From assembly GCF_032854445.1 (NCBI RefSeq), contig NC_088306.1:25889764-25953763 (forward strand): a stretch of DNA of 64,000 nt. The letters run 5' to 3'. Under the pieces are notes generated by a model, which ran no database searches, was not told the origin of the DNA, and worked only from the letters and a program-made list of their open reading frames with translations. Numbering within the stretch: position 1 is the first letter of the stretch; every line of letters starts with the position of its first letter. Shown here piece by piece: positions 23,214-35,590 of this stretch. A program made the translations under genes and the position numbers. The DNA is from Liolophura sinensis (lineage: Eukaryota > Mollusca > Polyplacophora > Chitonida > Chitonidae).

Positions 23214-23595
23214 TCAATGGTATAGACTATGACGTTTTGGGGGTGGTGTAGGGTGCCCCAGATGTTCAGTGGTATAGACCGTGACGTTTTGGGGGTGGGA
23301 TGCCCGAGATGTTCAGTGGTATAAACTATGACGTTTTGAGGTGGGGTGCGGGTGCCCCAGATGTTCAGTGGTATGGACTATGACGTTTTGGGGTAGGGTG
23401 GGGTGGGGTGCCCCAGATGTTCAGTGGTATAGACTATGACGTTTTGGGGGTGGGGTGTCCCAGATGTTGAGTGGTATAGACTGTGACGTTTTGGGGATGG
23501 GGTGGGATGTTCAGTGGTATAGGCTATGACGTTTTGAGGTGGGGTGGGGTGCTGTAAAGTATGACGTTAAATCTTAAGCACTCACTCACTCGAAT
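23214..23595. repeat. 45-58-bp minisatellite ending in a SINE-B tail
   Basis: About seven units of 'gttcagtggtatagactatg' plus 'acgttttggggg' with variable G-rich spacers and 'gtgccccagat'. The array ends at 23555 in 'gtatgacgttaaatcttaag' followed by 'cactcactcactc', which is the SINE-B 3' end. The repeated 'tatgacgtt' resembles that same tail. Confidence 0.82.
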
Positions 23596-23837
23596 ACAAA
23601 TTCACATATATTTGACATCAGAGGTTCCTTAAAGTCGGTCTGTCTGTCGACTGGTTAATTGTTTTTACATCTTGTATGTTAACATGAACGGTATTTAATA
23701 TAACGGCCGTCCGTTTCATGGAATGAGGAGCCTTTGTAAACCACTGAACTTTGGCTAGTAACTGATGAACTTTTCCACGCATTTAGCGCACTGATTTTCA
23801 ACCTACTAGCTCAATATTTTTGGACCCAGAAGCCTCT

Positions 23838-23958
23838 TCCCCCGGGCTCTGCCCGGTTTCCACCCACCACAAAGCTGGCTGCGTTGTGTAAGTGAAATAT
23901 TTTTGAGTACGACGTAAAACACCAATCAATTAAATAAATAAATAAATAAATAAATAAA
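23838..23958 (+). repeat. SINE-A 3' half with (AAAT)n tail
   Basis: 'cccgggctctgcccggtttc', 'gtaagtgaaatatttttgag', 'tacgacgtaaaacaccaatc', then seven AAAT-type units. The long clean tail suggests a fairly recent insertion. Confidence 0.8.
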
Positions 23959-25165
23959 TCAGTGTCTATGCATACTTATGAAGGAAAGCATGGAAGTGAT
24001 AGCGATGGTAGTGATATCGAGCGAATTTCATGTAAGACCGCATGACGCTGATGACCGCTAATGGCCCATGCAGTAAAGGTAAAGTAATAAAAATTTCCCT
24101 GTCTGAAGCTAGAGATAAGCATAGCCTACAAAGCCTAAAATTAATGGGTGCACTGATTTGAAGAAAGTAATGATTAAAAAGCCGTAGGGGCATAACTAAT
24201 GTTTGCACTGATGCAAGAAAAAAATAATAAAAACGGTCATTTCACACTTCTCACCTTCCCGAGATTTAACAAAAAAACTCTTTCATTGATTCGTGGCCTT
24301 CTGATTTCATATCACGCTCTTGGTCACGTGCTGGAGAAATAAAACTAAGTAGAGGTCCACGACTCCTGTCTATTTTTTCAGATTATTAACGGTATATTTT
24401 TTCAAAAATTAACTCCACGAATAATATTAGACTTTTTTTAAAGAATGGTTTAAATAAATTAGTTACCTTAGAAAACTGCGGTTCCTATAAAAATTTGCAT
24501 TTCTGGATCATTATTAGCGGAATAATTTATGTGCGTTATGTTTGATGTGTGTGCGTAGGCCTATGCTGGAGGGAAAACCTTGTTCACACTGCCACGGAAT
24601 AATAAACATAACAGCTACACAAGAACACAAGATAAGAGAAAATTATACTATCGCCAGGACGACTTAAATTATTAATAATATCCGCGTTTATAAATGGGTC
24701 AAAATTAACAAGATCTCGTGTGCGATAAGTCAATATTACGGAAAGGTATCATCGTTTTTTCTAATCTTCCAGTCCAATCTATACATCCGGAAACGGACAG
24801 CAAGATGATATTTAATAATTATCAGACCGGACTGACTAATTTATCGTGACATCCACGGCTGTAGTTGTGATAGATTTACTTTTGCTCACACTTATCAGTG
24901 ATGGTGAAAGTAAACCAATGTTCAGGCTAAAAAAGAAATGCATGCCAACACGTAACATATTATCATTTATTGAGCCGATATCCAAGCCAGCTCAAGCTTT
25001 TGCTATTGACAATGCCGCAAGCCTTCGTCGGTTTATTTATTTTTGTGTCATCTCAAGTGAAATGTTCGATGAGAGGCCTTTGGTTAATTTTGTCATTTAA
25101 CCAAATCTTTGAAAGCTTATTGTATATTTATATAGAAGGACCATTTAAATTAAATCGTGTGTTTT

Positions 25166-25372
25166 GTAAGCAAACATGTGTAATTAACAATTATAAGTAA
25201 AAGTGTGTAACTAACATTTGTAAGCAAACGTGTGTAAATAACATTGGTTAGTAAACGTGTGTAATTAACACTAGTAAGTAAACCTTTGTAATTAGCATTG
25301 GTAGTAAACGAGTGTAATTAACATTGGTTAGTAAACGTGTGTAATTAACATTTCAAAGTAAACTTGTGTATA
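25166..25372. repeat. ~30-bp AT-rich minisatellite
   Basis: About seven units of 'gtaagcaaacgtgtgtaatt' plus 'aacatt'. Confidence 0.85.
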
Positions 25373-25536
25373 TACTGCAGGGCAGAGTTACAATTATAGT
25401 GAAATATACACCCATTAAATGAAGTACATGGTGTCCTATAGTTTTCACGAGATATTAAATTAAATAGTTTAAAAGAAATATTAATGAAATAATTTTGATA
25501 TATAACTAAATGAAACGCTTAAACAATTAAACAATC

Positions 25537-25990
25537 AACAGTTGCCAGTCTATATCTGTGACTGAGAGATTATAACACTTCCCAGTCTGTATCTGTGATT
25601 GAGATACTATAAGACTTCCAAGTCTAAATCTGTGATTGGATACTATAACACTTGCTAGTCTATATCTGTGACTGAGATACTAGAACATTTGGCAGTCTAT
25701 ATCTGTGACTGAGATACTAGAACATTTGGCAGTCTATAATCTGTGACTAAGATACTAGAACATTTGGCAGGCTATATCTGTGACTGAGATACTAGAACAT
25801 TTGGCAGTCTATATCTGTGACTGAGATACTAGAACATTTGGCAGTCTATATCTGTGACTGAGATACTAGAACATTTGGCAGTCTATATCTGTGACTGAGA
25901 TACTAGAACATTTGGCAGTCTATATCTGTGACTGAGATACAAGAACACTTGCGAGTCTACACCTGTGACTGAAATACCATCACACTTGTC
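25537..25990. repeat. 37-bp minisatellite
   Basis: About 12 units of 'gtctatatctgtgactgaga' plus 'tactagaacatttggca'. Central copies are nearly identical and the edges diverged. Confidence 0.9.
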
Positions 25991-26141
25991 AGTTTATGTC
26001 TATGACTTAATACTTTAACATATTATCGATCTGTGTCTATTACGGAGATGCAAAAAGCAATATTTCATTTATGACAAATGTACATGTGCATATGCTAACA
26101 TCACACTTGGAAAGTTACTAACTTGCCAAAGGTGAATGGTT

Positions 26142-26248
26142 TATCCCGGCCATTCCAGTTTCCGCCACCCACAAAACTGAACATCATATGAGTGAAAAAT
26201 CCGTTCGTGTTGCATAAAAGCCAACAAGCAAATTAAATAAATAAATAT
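26142..26248 (+). repeat. SINE-A 3' fragment, diverged
   Basis: 'gccattccagtttccgccac', 'catatgagtgaaaaatccg' and an AAATAAATAAAT tail. Confidence 0.55.
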
Positions 26249-26468
26249 TTTCCATTTCTGTGATTGGGCGATAAGACTATTATTTATGAATCAATTATCA
26301 ATGCCACTGAATTCTACAAGTTGACAACAAACCAGCTCTCATCATCGACACATTAATTCTTCACCATACCGATTTGTTATTAAAGAGATTATGTCCCGTT
26401 TCCGTCCGGTTATTGTCTCGTTTGACCTTGAAAATATCCGGTTTTCTCCGTTTTCTAACCCGTCCATT

Positions 26469-26583
<115 letters not shown>

Positions 26584-27075
26584 AGCCTTAACCAAGGGCG
26601 TTAAAACCAATCAATCATGTGCGAGAATAATTGATCTGTGAAATAATTGAATAGCTGCCACGTCACGGTAGAGGATCGAACCGATTGTCCCTGAGCTATT
26701 ATAGTACGTGTTGGCGCTATGTTTCCCAATTATACGTGTTGGCATTTCCCAAATATATGAATAATAAGCACAGCAGGTCACCATTTGTTAGGCTTAATTA
26801 GCTTAATGACTTAATTATATCAGATACTAATTAGAGAGCCATTTTAAAACTAAGGATTGAATGAGTTAACGCGGAAAACTCTCCATGTTGTATAAGCCAT
26901 GCAAAGTTTGAGCATCTCTTTGATACCAGCTTGATTATTGTATTTGTTACATATCGGATCTTAGGCCTGTTATATGTCTGACAGGCAATAGATCTACACG
27001 TGGCTCGCACCAGTCTCCGTGGCAGTATATCCAGTCAAGTTATCAACGTAGTAAATACTTAACATGCCGACTTAC

Positions 27076-27294
27076 CTCGCTGAGGCGTTTCATTGAGAAC
27101 ACAACAAGTAGTCCAATGAGCGTCAAGAAGATCAATTTGGGAACGCGAAAACATATTCGTCGCATCGTCTTGCACTTCTTAACCTTCTTTTTTTTCTTGT
27201 GCCGTCGCTTTGGCGGGTCGGATGGATACAGACTTTCCCCTGTAGTCTGATCAGTTTCGGCCACATCATTGTCATCTGTTTCCGATTGGCTCAT
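27076..27294 (-). CDS. DUF1647/GT-A-like type II membrane protein, coding exon 1 (signal anchor)
   Basis: Start exon of the gene continued at 15550, 13522 and 11943. It encodes 73 residues. First comes a short acidic/polar cytoplasmic tail (MSQSETDDNDVAETDQTTGE), then a strongly basic block (KRRHKKKKKVKKCK). A single hydrophobic segment KLIFLTLIGLLVVFSM (about residues 53-68) follows, then MKRLSE. The donor is GCGAG|GTAAG and the exon ends in phase 0. Short cytosolic tail, basic cluster and one membrane span is the layout of Golgi type II glycosyltransferases. The ATG at 27294 is the first in frame; an in-frame TGA lies upstream at 27373-27375. The assembled protein is 73+187+35+179 = about 474 residues. 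The link to exon 2 across 11.5 kb is inferred from strand, phase and architecture. Confidence 0.78.
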
Positions 27295-27505
27295 AGTCCG
27301 AGGGCCTATTGCTGGTGGCCCGGCTGTCGCCTTAAAGCGGACGACCGACCACTGATCTTGGGGGCCACCACGTCAAAGTCTATCGAACGCTCGCAACAGC
27401 CGCTTGTCGCGCCACAACCGTGCGCGCCACAACTCGAGTTTTGCACTGAGCCTCATGCAGGAAGGAGAAACAGGCAAGTTGTGACATTCCAGTCGAATCA
27501 ATCTG
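27295..27505 (-). other. 5' UTR of the DUF1647-like gene
   Basis: GC- and CpG-richer than its surroundings. It is preceded on the minus strand by a long pyrimidine run ending TTTTTCAG (about 27506-27530). This suggests that a noncoding first exon lies further right and that this is the 5' part of the start-codon exon. No TATA box was located. Confidence 0.5.
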
Positions 27506-27530
27506 CTGAAAAAGAAAAAAGAGGAATATA

Positions 27531-29213
27531 GGCCTTGAGCGATAAGGAGAAAAAGTAGCAAAGATGAAGGGCTAGAAAGAAATTGTCATAAATTTATAAA
27601 CGGGATAAATTTAGTTCGTCAGACGCGTACATAATCGAGTCGGAAATTATTGGAAAAGACGCAAGAGGAGAGCTTTAATTATTAATTCGGTTTAATGCTA
27701 ACTGAGCTATGATGGCGTTCGTGTTGTGCGATTTGAATGACTGGGACGTATTTTGTTAACCATACACATGTCGGCGGTCGGACATTTGTGGAAAAGTTCC
27801 TTTGCTCCGTGTCAAAGATCCTTAAAAGATTACGTAAACATCACGCGAATATTGAACTTGTAGAAAAAAATCTGTTTACGATGAGAATTCAATTAATGTT
27901 AATGTCGTTTCATTTGTTTAACTGACGTCTCTATGCAGTTGTATTTCTATTCTTAAAAATATGTATCGGCATTAGTACGAGTACAATAATCAAATAAATA
28001 CATAAATAAAAGATATACTTCGGTTTTATTCTTATCAATATTCCAACACCAATGAGGGTGAGAGTTCGAATCCGGCTGAAGCCGGCTCGGCTGCAGCCTT
28101 AGGTGAAGATATATATAAGAATCCGACAAAGATGCATGGTCTTGTCCTGACCACTAAAGTCAGCCAATTTACAGAGAGTGAAACTAGAGCAGCGGCGATA
28201 GTGTGACAGTTGGCAAATGGTCATACGTTACCAGTGAAATATGGCCCATTAATTGTCAACTTACCTCAGTTAAAGTTTTATTCTGACTTGAATAGCCATT
28301 GATCTATCCATAAGTTACAAGTAAAATCATCCTAAGTACGGCATCAAACACTTATCAGATAAGTAAACAGATATTCAGATTTTGACACAAGCAAAATATG
28401 AATTAGTGGCTTCACTCTATGCATCTCCCTCGGGCTATATCTACTCACAGACGACAACGGTTTCTTGTCTCGCCGCCTTTACGGGTCCCCTATATGGCGT
28501 GTACAAATCTCGTCCAACAATATGCCAGTTTGCTAGAGCCTTTGTGTTGTGGGATCAGTTCAATCAATGCCACAAATTAGTACTAAAATAACTAATGTCT
28601 CAAGGACATTTAAATCCAGCGTTTTCAACTTTCAGTTGACGATTTCAATCAAACCCATGAATTAGCTATCAAAAAACCAGTGTGTCAAGGATATTCCATC
28701 CAGCGACTTCAACTGTCCGTTGACGATTTCATTGAACGTCACGAGTTATTACTACAAAAAACCAGTGCGTCAAGGAAATTCTCCCACACGCCTTCAACCT
28801 TAGCTTTTTTAAAAGAAGTATCTTGGGAGTAAATATGGACGGCGTGCCGAGAATTCTTGGCGCCGTCTTTCATAAATGCATCTACCTCCGCTAAATCTCG
28901 AAGCTAGGGGATGTATATGCATCGTGCTGAAGAAAACGGTCACGTTGGACATGTGAGCGGTTGCTACCAGTCTTCTTCATTAGCGCCAACTGAAAAACTA
29001 GCATGGTATACAATTTAAATTAAGCGCCCAGAACAGAATCTCTTTCAAGAAAAAATGAAAACCGTTGACTGCTTCTCCTGACATGGACTTTCTGGGCTAT
29101 TTCGTGGCTGGCGTCAATCGTTGTTTTAAAAATTGGTTTTGCACTGACCTGGAACGTCCGTTATGGCTGAAGGTCAGATCGGAAAGCTGATCGTCGGATG
29201 GGAATAGTTTTGG
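27531..29213. other. Upstream region of the DUF1647-like gene
   Basis: Contains a repeat C copy (28170-28345) and a short tRNA-like remnant near 28045 ('gagagttcgaatccggctga'). Three loosely similar segments at 28600-28800 share 'ccagtgtgtcaagga'-type phrases. No gene is seen. Confidence 0.4.
28170..28345 (+). repeat. Dispersed repeat C copy
   Basis: 'agagtgaaactagagcagcg', 'gtgtgacagttggcaaatgg', 'ttgtcaacttacctcagtta' and 'gttttattctgacttg' in the family order. Confidence 0.7.
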
Positions 29214-30214
29214 AGTGTTAAAAATAGGGTGGTATTGACTATCGATTGTGAGTTGAAAATCGGGTGGCATTGATTATCGATTGTGAGTGAAAAACGGGTG
29301 GCATTGATTATCGATTGTGAGTTGAAAATCGGGTGGCATTGACTATCGATTGTGAGTTGAAAATCGGGTGGCATTGACTATCGATTGTGAGTTGAAAATC
29401 GGGTGGCATTGACTATCGATTGTGAGTTGAAAATCGGGTGGTATTGACTATCGATTGTGAGTTGAAAATCGGGTGGCATTGACTATCGATTGTGAGTTGA
29501 AATCGGGTGGTATTGACTATCAATTGTGAGTTGAAAATCGAGTGGTATTGATTATCGATTGTGAGTTGAAAATCGGGTGGCATTGATTATCGATTGTGAG
29601 TTGAAAATCGGGTGGCATTGACTATCGATTGTGAGTTGAAAATCGGGTGGTATTGACTATCGATTGTGAGTTGAAAATCGGGTGGCATTGACTATCGATT
29701 GTGAGTTGAAATCGGGTGGCATTGACTATCGATTGTGAGTTGAAAATCGGGTGGCATTGACTATCGATTGTGAGTTGAAAATCGGGTGGCATTGACTATC
29801 GATTGTGAGTTGAAAATCGGGTGCATTGACTATCGATTGTGAGTTGAAAATCGGGTGGTATTGACTATCGATTGTGAGTTGAAAATCGGGTGGCATTGAT
29901 TATCGATTGTGAGTTGAAAATCGGGTGGCATTGACTATCGATTGTGAGTTGAAAATCGGGTGGCATTGACTATCGATTGTGAGTTGAAAATCGGGTGGTA
30001 TTGACTATCGATTGTGAGTTGAAAATCGGGTGGCATTGATTATCGATTGTGAGTTGAAAATCGGGTGGCATTGACTATCGATTGTGAGTTGAAAACCGAG
30101 TGGTATTGACTCGACTGTGAATTAAAAACCGGGTGGCATTGACCATCGATTGTGAGTTGAAAACTGGATGGCATTGACTATCGCTTGTGAGTTGAAAATC
30201 GGGTGGTACTGGCT
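29214..30214. repeat. 35-bp minisatellite
   Basis: About 28 copies of 'attgactatcgattgtgagt' plus 'tgaaaatcgggtggc'. Nearly identical units suggest recent homogenization. Each carries the palindrome ATCGAT within TATCGAT. Confidence 0.95.
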
Positions 30215-31140
30215 ACTGTGTCTGCATTTAGATAGTTGACTAGCAATTGTGACTGGATTTAGGCAGCTGAGGTATGACTCGATGTAGATAGTTGGTTAGT
30301 GACTGTGATTGAATTCATATTTTTGATTATTGGTTGTAACTGCATTTAGATAGCTGATTATCCATTTTGACTGGATTTAGATACCTGGTTATCGATTGTG
30401 ATTGGATTTGGATGGTTGATTGTCCATTATGTTGGATTTAGACAGTTGATTATCGATTGTGACTGGATATAGATTGTTGTTTGTCGCTTGTGATTGGATT
30501 TAGATGGTTGATTATCAATTGTGACTGGATTTAGACAGTTGATTATCGATTGTGACTGTATTTAGATGGTTGATTATCGATTGTGACTAGATTTAGATGG
30601 CTGGTTATCGATTGTGATTGGATTTAGATGGTTGATTATCGATTGTGACTCGATTTAGACAGTTGATTATCGATTGTGACTGGATTTACATGGTTGGTTA
30701 GTGACTGTGATTGAATTTAGTTGGTTGATTATCGATTGTGACTGTATTTAGATGGTTGATTATCGATTGTGACTAGATTTAGATGGCTGGTTATCGATTG
30801 TGATTGGATTTAAATGGTTGATTATCGATTGTGACTCGATTTAGACAGTTGATTATCGATTGTGACTGGATTTACATGGTTGGTTAGTGACTGTGATTGA
30901 ATTTAGTTGGTTGATTATCGATTGTGACTGTATTTAGATAGTTGATTATCGATTGTGACTAGATTTAGATGGCTGGTTATCGATTGTGATTGGATTTAAA
31001 TGGTTGATTATCAATTGTGACTCGATTTAGACAGTTGATTATCGATTGTGACTGGATTTACATGGTTGGTTAGTGACTATGATTGAATTTATATATAGAT
31101 AATTGATTTTCGATTGTGTCTGGATTTTGAGAATTGACTA
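30215..31140. repeat. 31-bp minisatellite with 186-bp higher-order repeat
   Basis: The unit is 'gattatcgattgtgactgga' plus 'tttagatggtt', related to the preceding 35-bp unit through 'tatcgattgtga'. The marker 'gtgactgtgattgaatttag' occurs at 30701, 30887 and (variant) 31073, exactly 186 bp apart, i.e. six 31-bp units per higher-order unit. Confidence 0.93.
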
Positions 31141-31424
31141 GAAGTTCGGATTTGTTTTTAGAAGACTGTAAGATGGGGTGATTCATGAAGAGTTGATTAT
31201 CGGTTGGGATTGGATTAATTTACTGACTGTCTGTTATATACGCATCGTTTGTGATTTGGAGAGTTCATTAAAAGGATGGAATTTGTTGTATGAGTTGACC
31301 ATCGGATGGGATAGGGTGTGCAGAACCGAGTACGTTACACAGTCATCATTTGGGACCTGTTCTGGAGATCACACAGGTAGGCTGAGATCAGTTTAGGAAA
31401 GTTGACTTCCTCACATTTTTCTGG

Positions 31425-32830
31425 AATGTGTCCTTCTTATAACTCTGACTGTTATACACACGTCGGCTGTGATCAGTTTTTGGGGATTTGACAGTTATTC
31501 ACAAGCCGGTTGCAATCAGTTGTTGGGGATCTGACAGTTATTCACACGCCGGTTGCGATCAGTTGTTGGGGATCTGACTGTTATACACACTTCGGTTGCA
31601 ATCAGTTGGTGGGGATCTGACAGTTATACACACGCCGGTTGCAATCAGTTGTTGGGGATCTGACAGTTATACAGTCGTAGGTTGTGATCAGTTGTTATGG
31701 ATCGGACTGTTATTCACATGCTGGTTGCGATCAGTTGTTGGGGATCTGACAGTTATACAGTCGTAGGTTGTGATCAGTTGTTCGGATCGGACTGTTATTC
31801 ACATGCTGGTTGCGATCAGTTGTTGGGGATCTGACAGTTATACAGTCGTAGGTTGTGATCAGTTGTTGGGGATCCGACTGTTATTCACACGCCGGTTGCG
31901 ATCAGTTGTTGGGGATCTGACAGTTATACACAGGTCGGTTGCAATCAGTTGTTGGGGATCTGACAGTTATACACAAGTCGGTTGTGATCAGTTGTTATGG
32001 ATCGGACTGTTATACACACATCGGCTGTGATCAGTTGTTGGTGATCTGACTGTTATACACACGTGGGTTGCGACCAGTTGTTGGGGATTTTGCTGTTAAA
32101 CACTCGTCGGCTGTGATCAGTTGTTGGCAATCTGAGTGTTGTACACAGTCGGTGGTGATCAGTTGTTGGTGATCTGACAGTTATACAGTCGTAGGTTGTG
32201 ATCAGTTGTTATGGATCGGACTGTTATTCACATGCCGGTTGCGATCAGTTGTTGGGGATCTGACAGTTATACACACGCCGGTTGCAATCAGTTGTTGGAG
32301 ATCTGACAGTTATACAGTCGTAGGTTGTGATCAGTTGTTCGGATCGGACTGTTATTCACATGCCGGTTGCGATCAGTTGTTGGGGATCTGACAGTTATAC
32401 ACACGCCGGTTGCAATCAGTTGTTGGAGATCTGACAGTTATACACACGCCGGTTGCAATCAGTTGTTGGTGATCTGACAGTTATACACATGTCGGTTGTG
32501 ATCAGTTGTTGGTGATCTGACTGTTATACACACGTGGGTTGCCATCAGTTGTTGGGGATTTGGCTGTTATACACTCGTCGGTTGTGAATATTTGTTGGCA
32601 ATCTGACTGTTGTACACACGTCGGTTGTGATCAGTTATTGGCGATCTGACTGTTATTTACACGTCGGTTATGACCAGTTCTGCAGAGCTGACTGCTATAC
32701 ATTCGTCATCCGAAATCAGTGGCGGACTCTTCGGTTGTGATCAGTTTTAGAGATGTGGCTGCCTGTTATACACTCGTCGGTTGTGATCAATTTACGACAG
32801 CTGTCGCTCTGTTATACAATCGTCAACCAT
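31425..32830. repeat. 43-bp minisatellite
   Basis: About 32 copies of 'cggttgtgatcagttgttgg' plus 'ggatctgactgttatacacac'-type sequence (lengths 40-44). Two- and three-unit blocks ('cagtcgtaggttgtgatcag' next to 'atggatcggactgttattca') recur, showing multi-unit duplication. Most units carry the palindrome TGATCA. Frames across it are repeat artefacts. Confidence 0.93.
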
Positions 32831-35207
32831 CCGATTGTTTGTCGTACATTCCTCCTTCACGACCAGGGTTGTAGCGGTGTCCATTACATACTCATCGGTT
32901 GGGGTAGATTTGAATGGCTTTGTCATTAAAATAATTGAAAAACAAATGCTTCAAAGACTGCTGTTGACTGGCCTTCACCAGTTATTCTGCCATAGCAACG
33001 ACCCCAACACGTGTCATGGTTTCATCTCTAACACAACCCTACACAACCCGGCACATGCTGTCGAGCAGTTAAAACAGTCATCTTTATCATGCATTGTAAG
33101 TCACATTTTCCATCGTGCCTGGGAATGCAATTGATTGTTGATCAATACAGGAGCGAAAACGTTTCAATTGTTTTTTGTCCGTCTCATAATAGTCCCACTT
33201 CGCCATGAAAGCGTTTCAACCACTGTTGTCATATCGGATATTTTCCTGTGTGTGGATTTTTTTTACAGTGTGTCCTAGGTCCGTGGCAATATAATGTCGT
33301 CGTGTGCCGGTCTGTTGTCGCCTAAAACGAAAACATTGGTTCAGTTGAGTTCTGAATCAAGCTGTATCCAAATTATATCGCGCGAGGATATAAAAAATAA
33401 CGATTGTGGGTTACGATCTTTAATATTAAAACGTGCTGAGACAATGTTTGCGTAGCTATTAGACATTAGAGCTACTGTCATCGATGTGGCGGCGGCAAAC
33501 AAAACACTACACGCTGGACGGCGTTCATCGTAGTTTCCAGGCAATGTTTTTTTGCAACTCGCGCGAACAGAGTCTGATATATGCCACCCTTACAAACGCG
33601 TAGTCACAACAGGCAATGTAACAGATGGCATATCAACCGAAGCGTCGACAATATTTATAGTGGCCTTTCAAACGCCATATTGTGCCTCAGGCCGTGGCAG
33701 TATTATTCCACAAGAGCGAGCAGACAGCCAGGAAACTGCACTCCACATTACAGGAATGCTATCTAGAATGCATGGTATATAGGACTGTAATGACATGTCG
33801 GTTGAGCGGTTCGATGTAAAAGCAAGGTACGAAAGGGATCGTGTACAGAAATGTACTAGACGTCATAACAAATCTCTACGAATAATCAGGACTGCAAGAG
33901 TCTATCTGGTATCAGTTTTATGAAAACGTAGTTTCGTTTGTATCCAAAAAGTACAAGGATAGCCATTGTATTAGTGAAGAACATGTAAGCTAGAAATGAG
34001 GCAACAGGTCATATGCACTCTGATAATAAAGGAACAGTTGGCATCAATGACATCGAGTTAAGCGACCGCGCTTATTCGTGGCCAGTAAGCTAGAAATATT
34101 TTACACCTCACGCTTTCAGGCCGAAGGAGTATGTTGAAATGGCCCAGGTTGTCACCATCTTTGAATATATGGAAAGGAAATTCATGACCTTTCACGATGA
34201 TCATTGTATCTATGCGTCAAAACAGACATTCGTATACCAACCGTCAACTAGAAGGACGTCCTCGGTCAGTAATTGCAAGGGCTATTCCCAAAAGGACGTT
34301 TAATACAAACCACCAAATAACTAAGAAAGTACATAAAGTACGAAAGTAGGACGGAATCATGCAAGAGAAGCATTCAGCAGTTTTTAATGATGTTGGAAAA
34401 AAGTAAGGAATGTTCTAGGCGAATGAGTAAATCAGTATTCAATCCGTGTGCCGTGCTAATATATGAGTTATATAATATCAGAACATGTATTTCATACATT
34501 GTTATTCACAAATGTGCCTTTTTGACCTTTTTAAGGTCTATCCTTGTAACAATTTGTATCCTTGTAACAATTTGCATCCCCGCATTAACTTGCATATTGA
34601 TCACCTTAATTTGCAAAACTAGCTATATTCCCTTATTTATATTTGTGCAACTTAGTTAATTAACCGGTTTTTGTTGTTAAATATGAAGCAAGCGGCTCTA
34701 TTATATGCCCGATTTCACACCAACCGATAACTGGACGACTGATTATTGTGAATAGGGTCTGGGTTGGGCAGAGTCATCAGATTTTTATTAACTTTACAAC
34801 GGTTCGATGGAATGGTTATTTCCTAGAGTAATTAATTAATTATCATTTTATGGTTGATTAATTATAATTTGGAATCTACCGGCACTATTGATCAAAGTCA
34901 CGGAATTGCGGTTTGGACTACAACCCTATAGCGATGTACGTTTGTTGGCGTGACGTTCTACTTGGGCCGTTGATTGGTAGAGCGAACACGTCACGTGAAC
35001 TGTGTGTTATCGTTTGCTTCTGTCAAAGATGACGCATGCCACAAACCACGACATTCGTGTTTCCATAACTAATATTCTCCTTTGTAGGCCATGTTCGTGT
35101 TAAACTCTCAAACGATATCAGACGTCGAAGATGACCGAAGTTGCTCACGTTTCCAGGTGTAAAGAGCGGCGGTAGAATCAACGTCCAGATCATTCACTTA
35201 CGACAAG

Positions 35208-35282
35208 AGAAAACAAACAAACAAACAAAAAATAAAAACAAAACAAAACAAAACAAACAAGCAAACAAAACAAACAAACCAA
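35208..35282. repeat. (AAAC)n-type low-complexity tract
   Basis: 'aaacaaacaaacaaaaaata' and related A/C-only sequence over about 75 bp. Confidence 0.85.
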
Positions 35283-35526
35283 AAAAGAATTAATTACTAT
35301 GAACAGCTCTTCTCAATATTCAAAAGCAGCGTGAAAAACGTATCAGTGACACCTCTCATGAACATGAATGGCCCATAACGCATAAGGTTTTCCTGCTTGT
35401 GTTCATAGATGGAATAACCTGTGCCTATTGGCTAATGACTAACCTGTCTGGCAAACAAACATAACCAACATTAATGTACGAGTCATGCCTATCCGACACT
35501 ATTCATTCTTCTGCTGAAATACTTGG

Positions 35527-35590
35527 GCGCAGCATTATGGTGGTGGAAAACCGGGCAGAGCCCGGGGAAAGCCCACAAAAGGCTGGAATA
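35527..35590 (-). repeat. SINE-A fragment, reverse
   Basis: 'gcagcattatggtggtggaa' and 'aaccgggcagagcccgggg' are the reverse of the SINE body. Confidence 0.65.

Noticed and set aside
31770-32391. Frames such as 'VAISCWGSDSYTQVGCDQLL'
   Set aside because: These are readings of the 43-bp minisatellite; frames change with unit-length variation.
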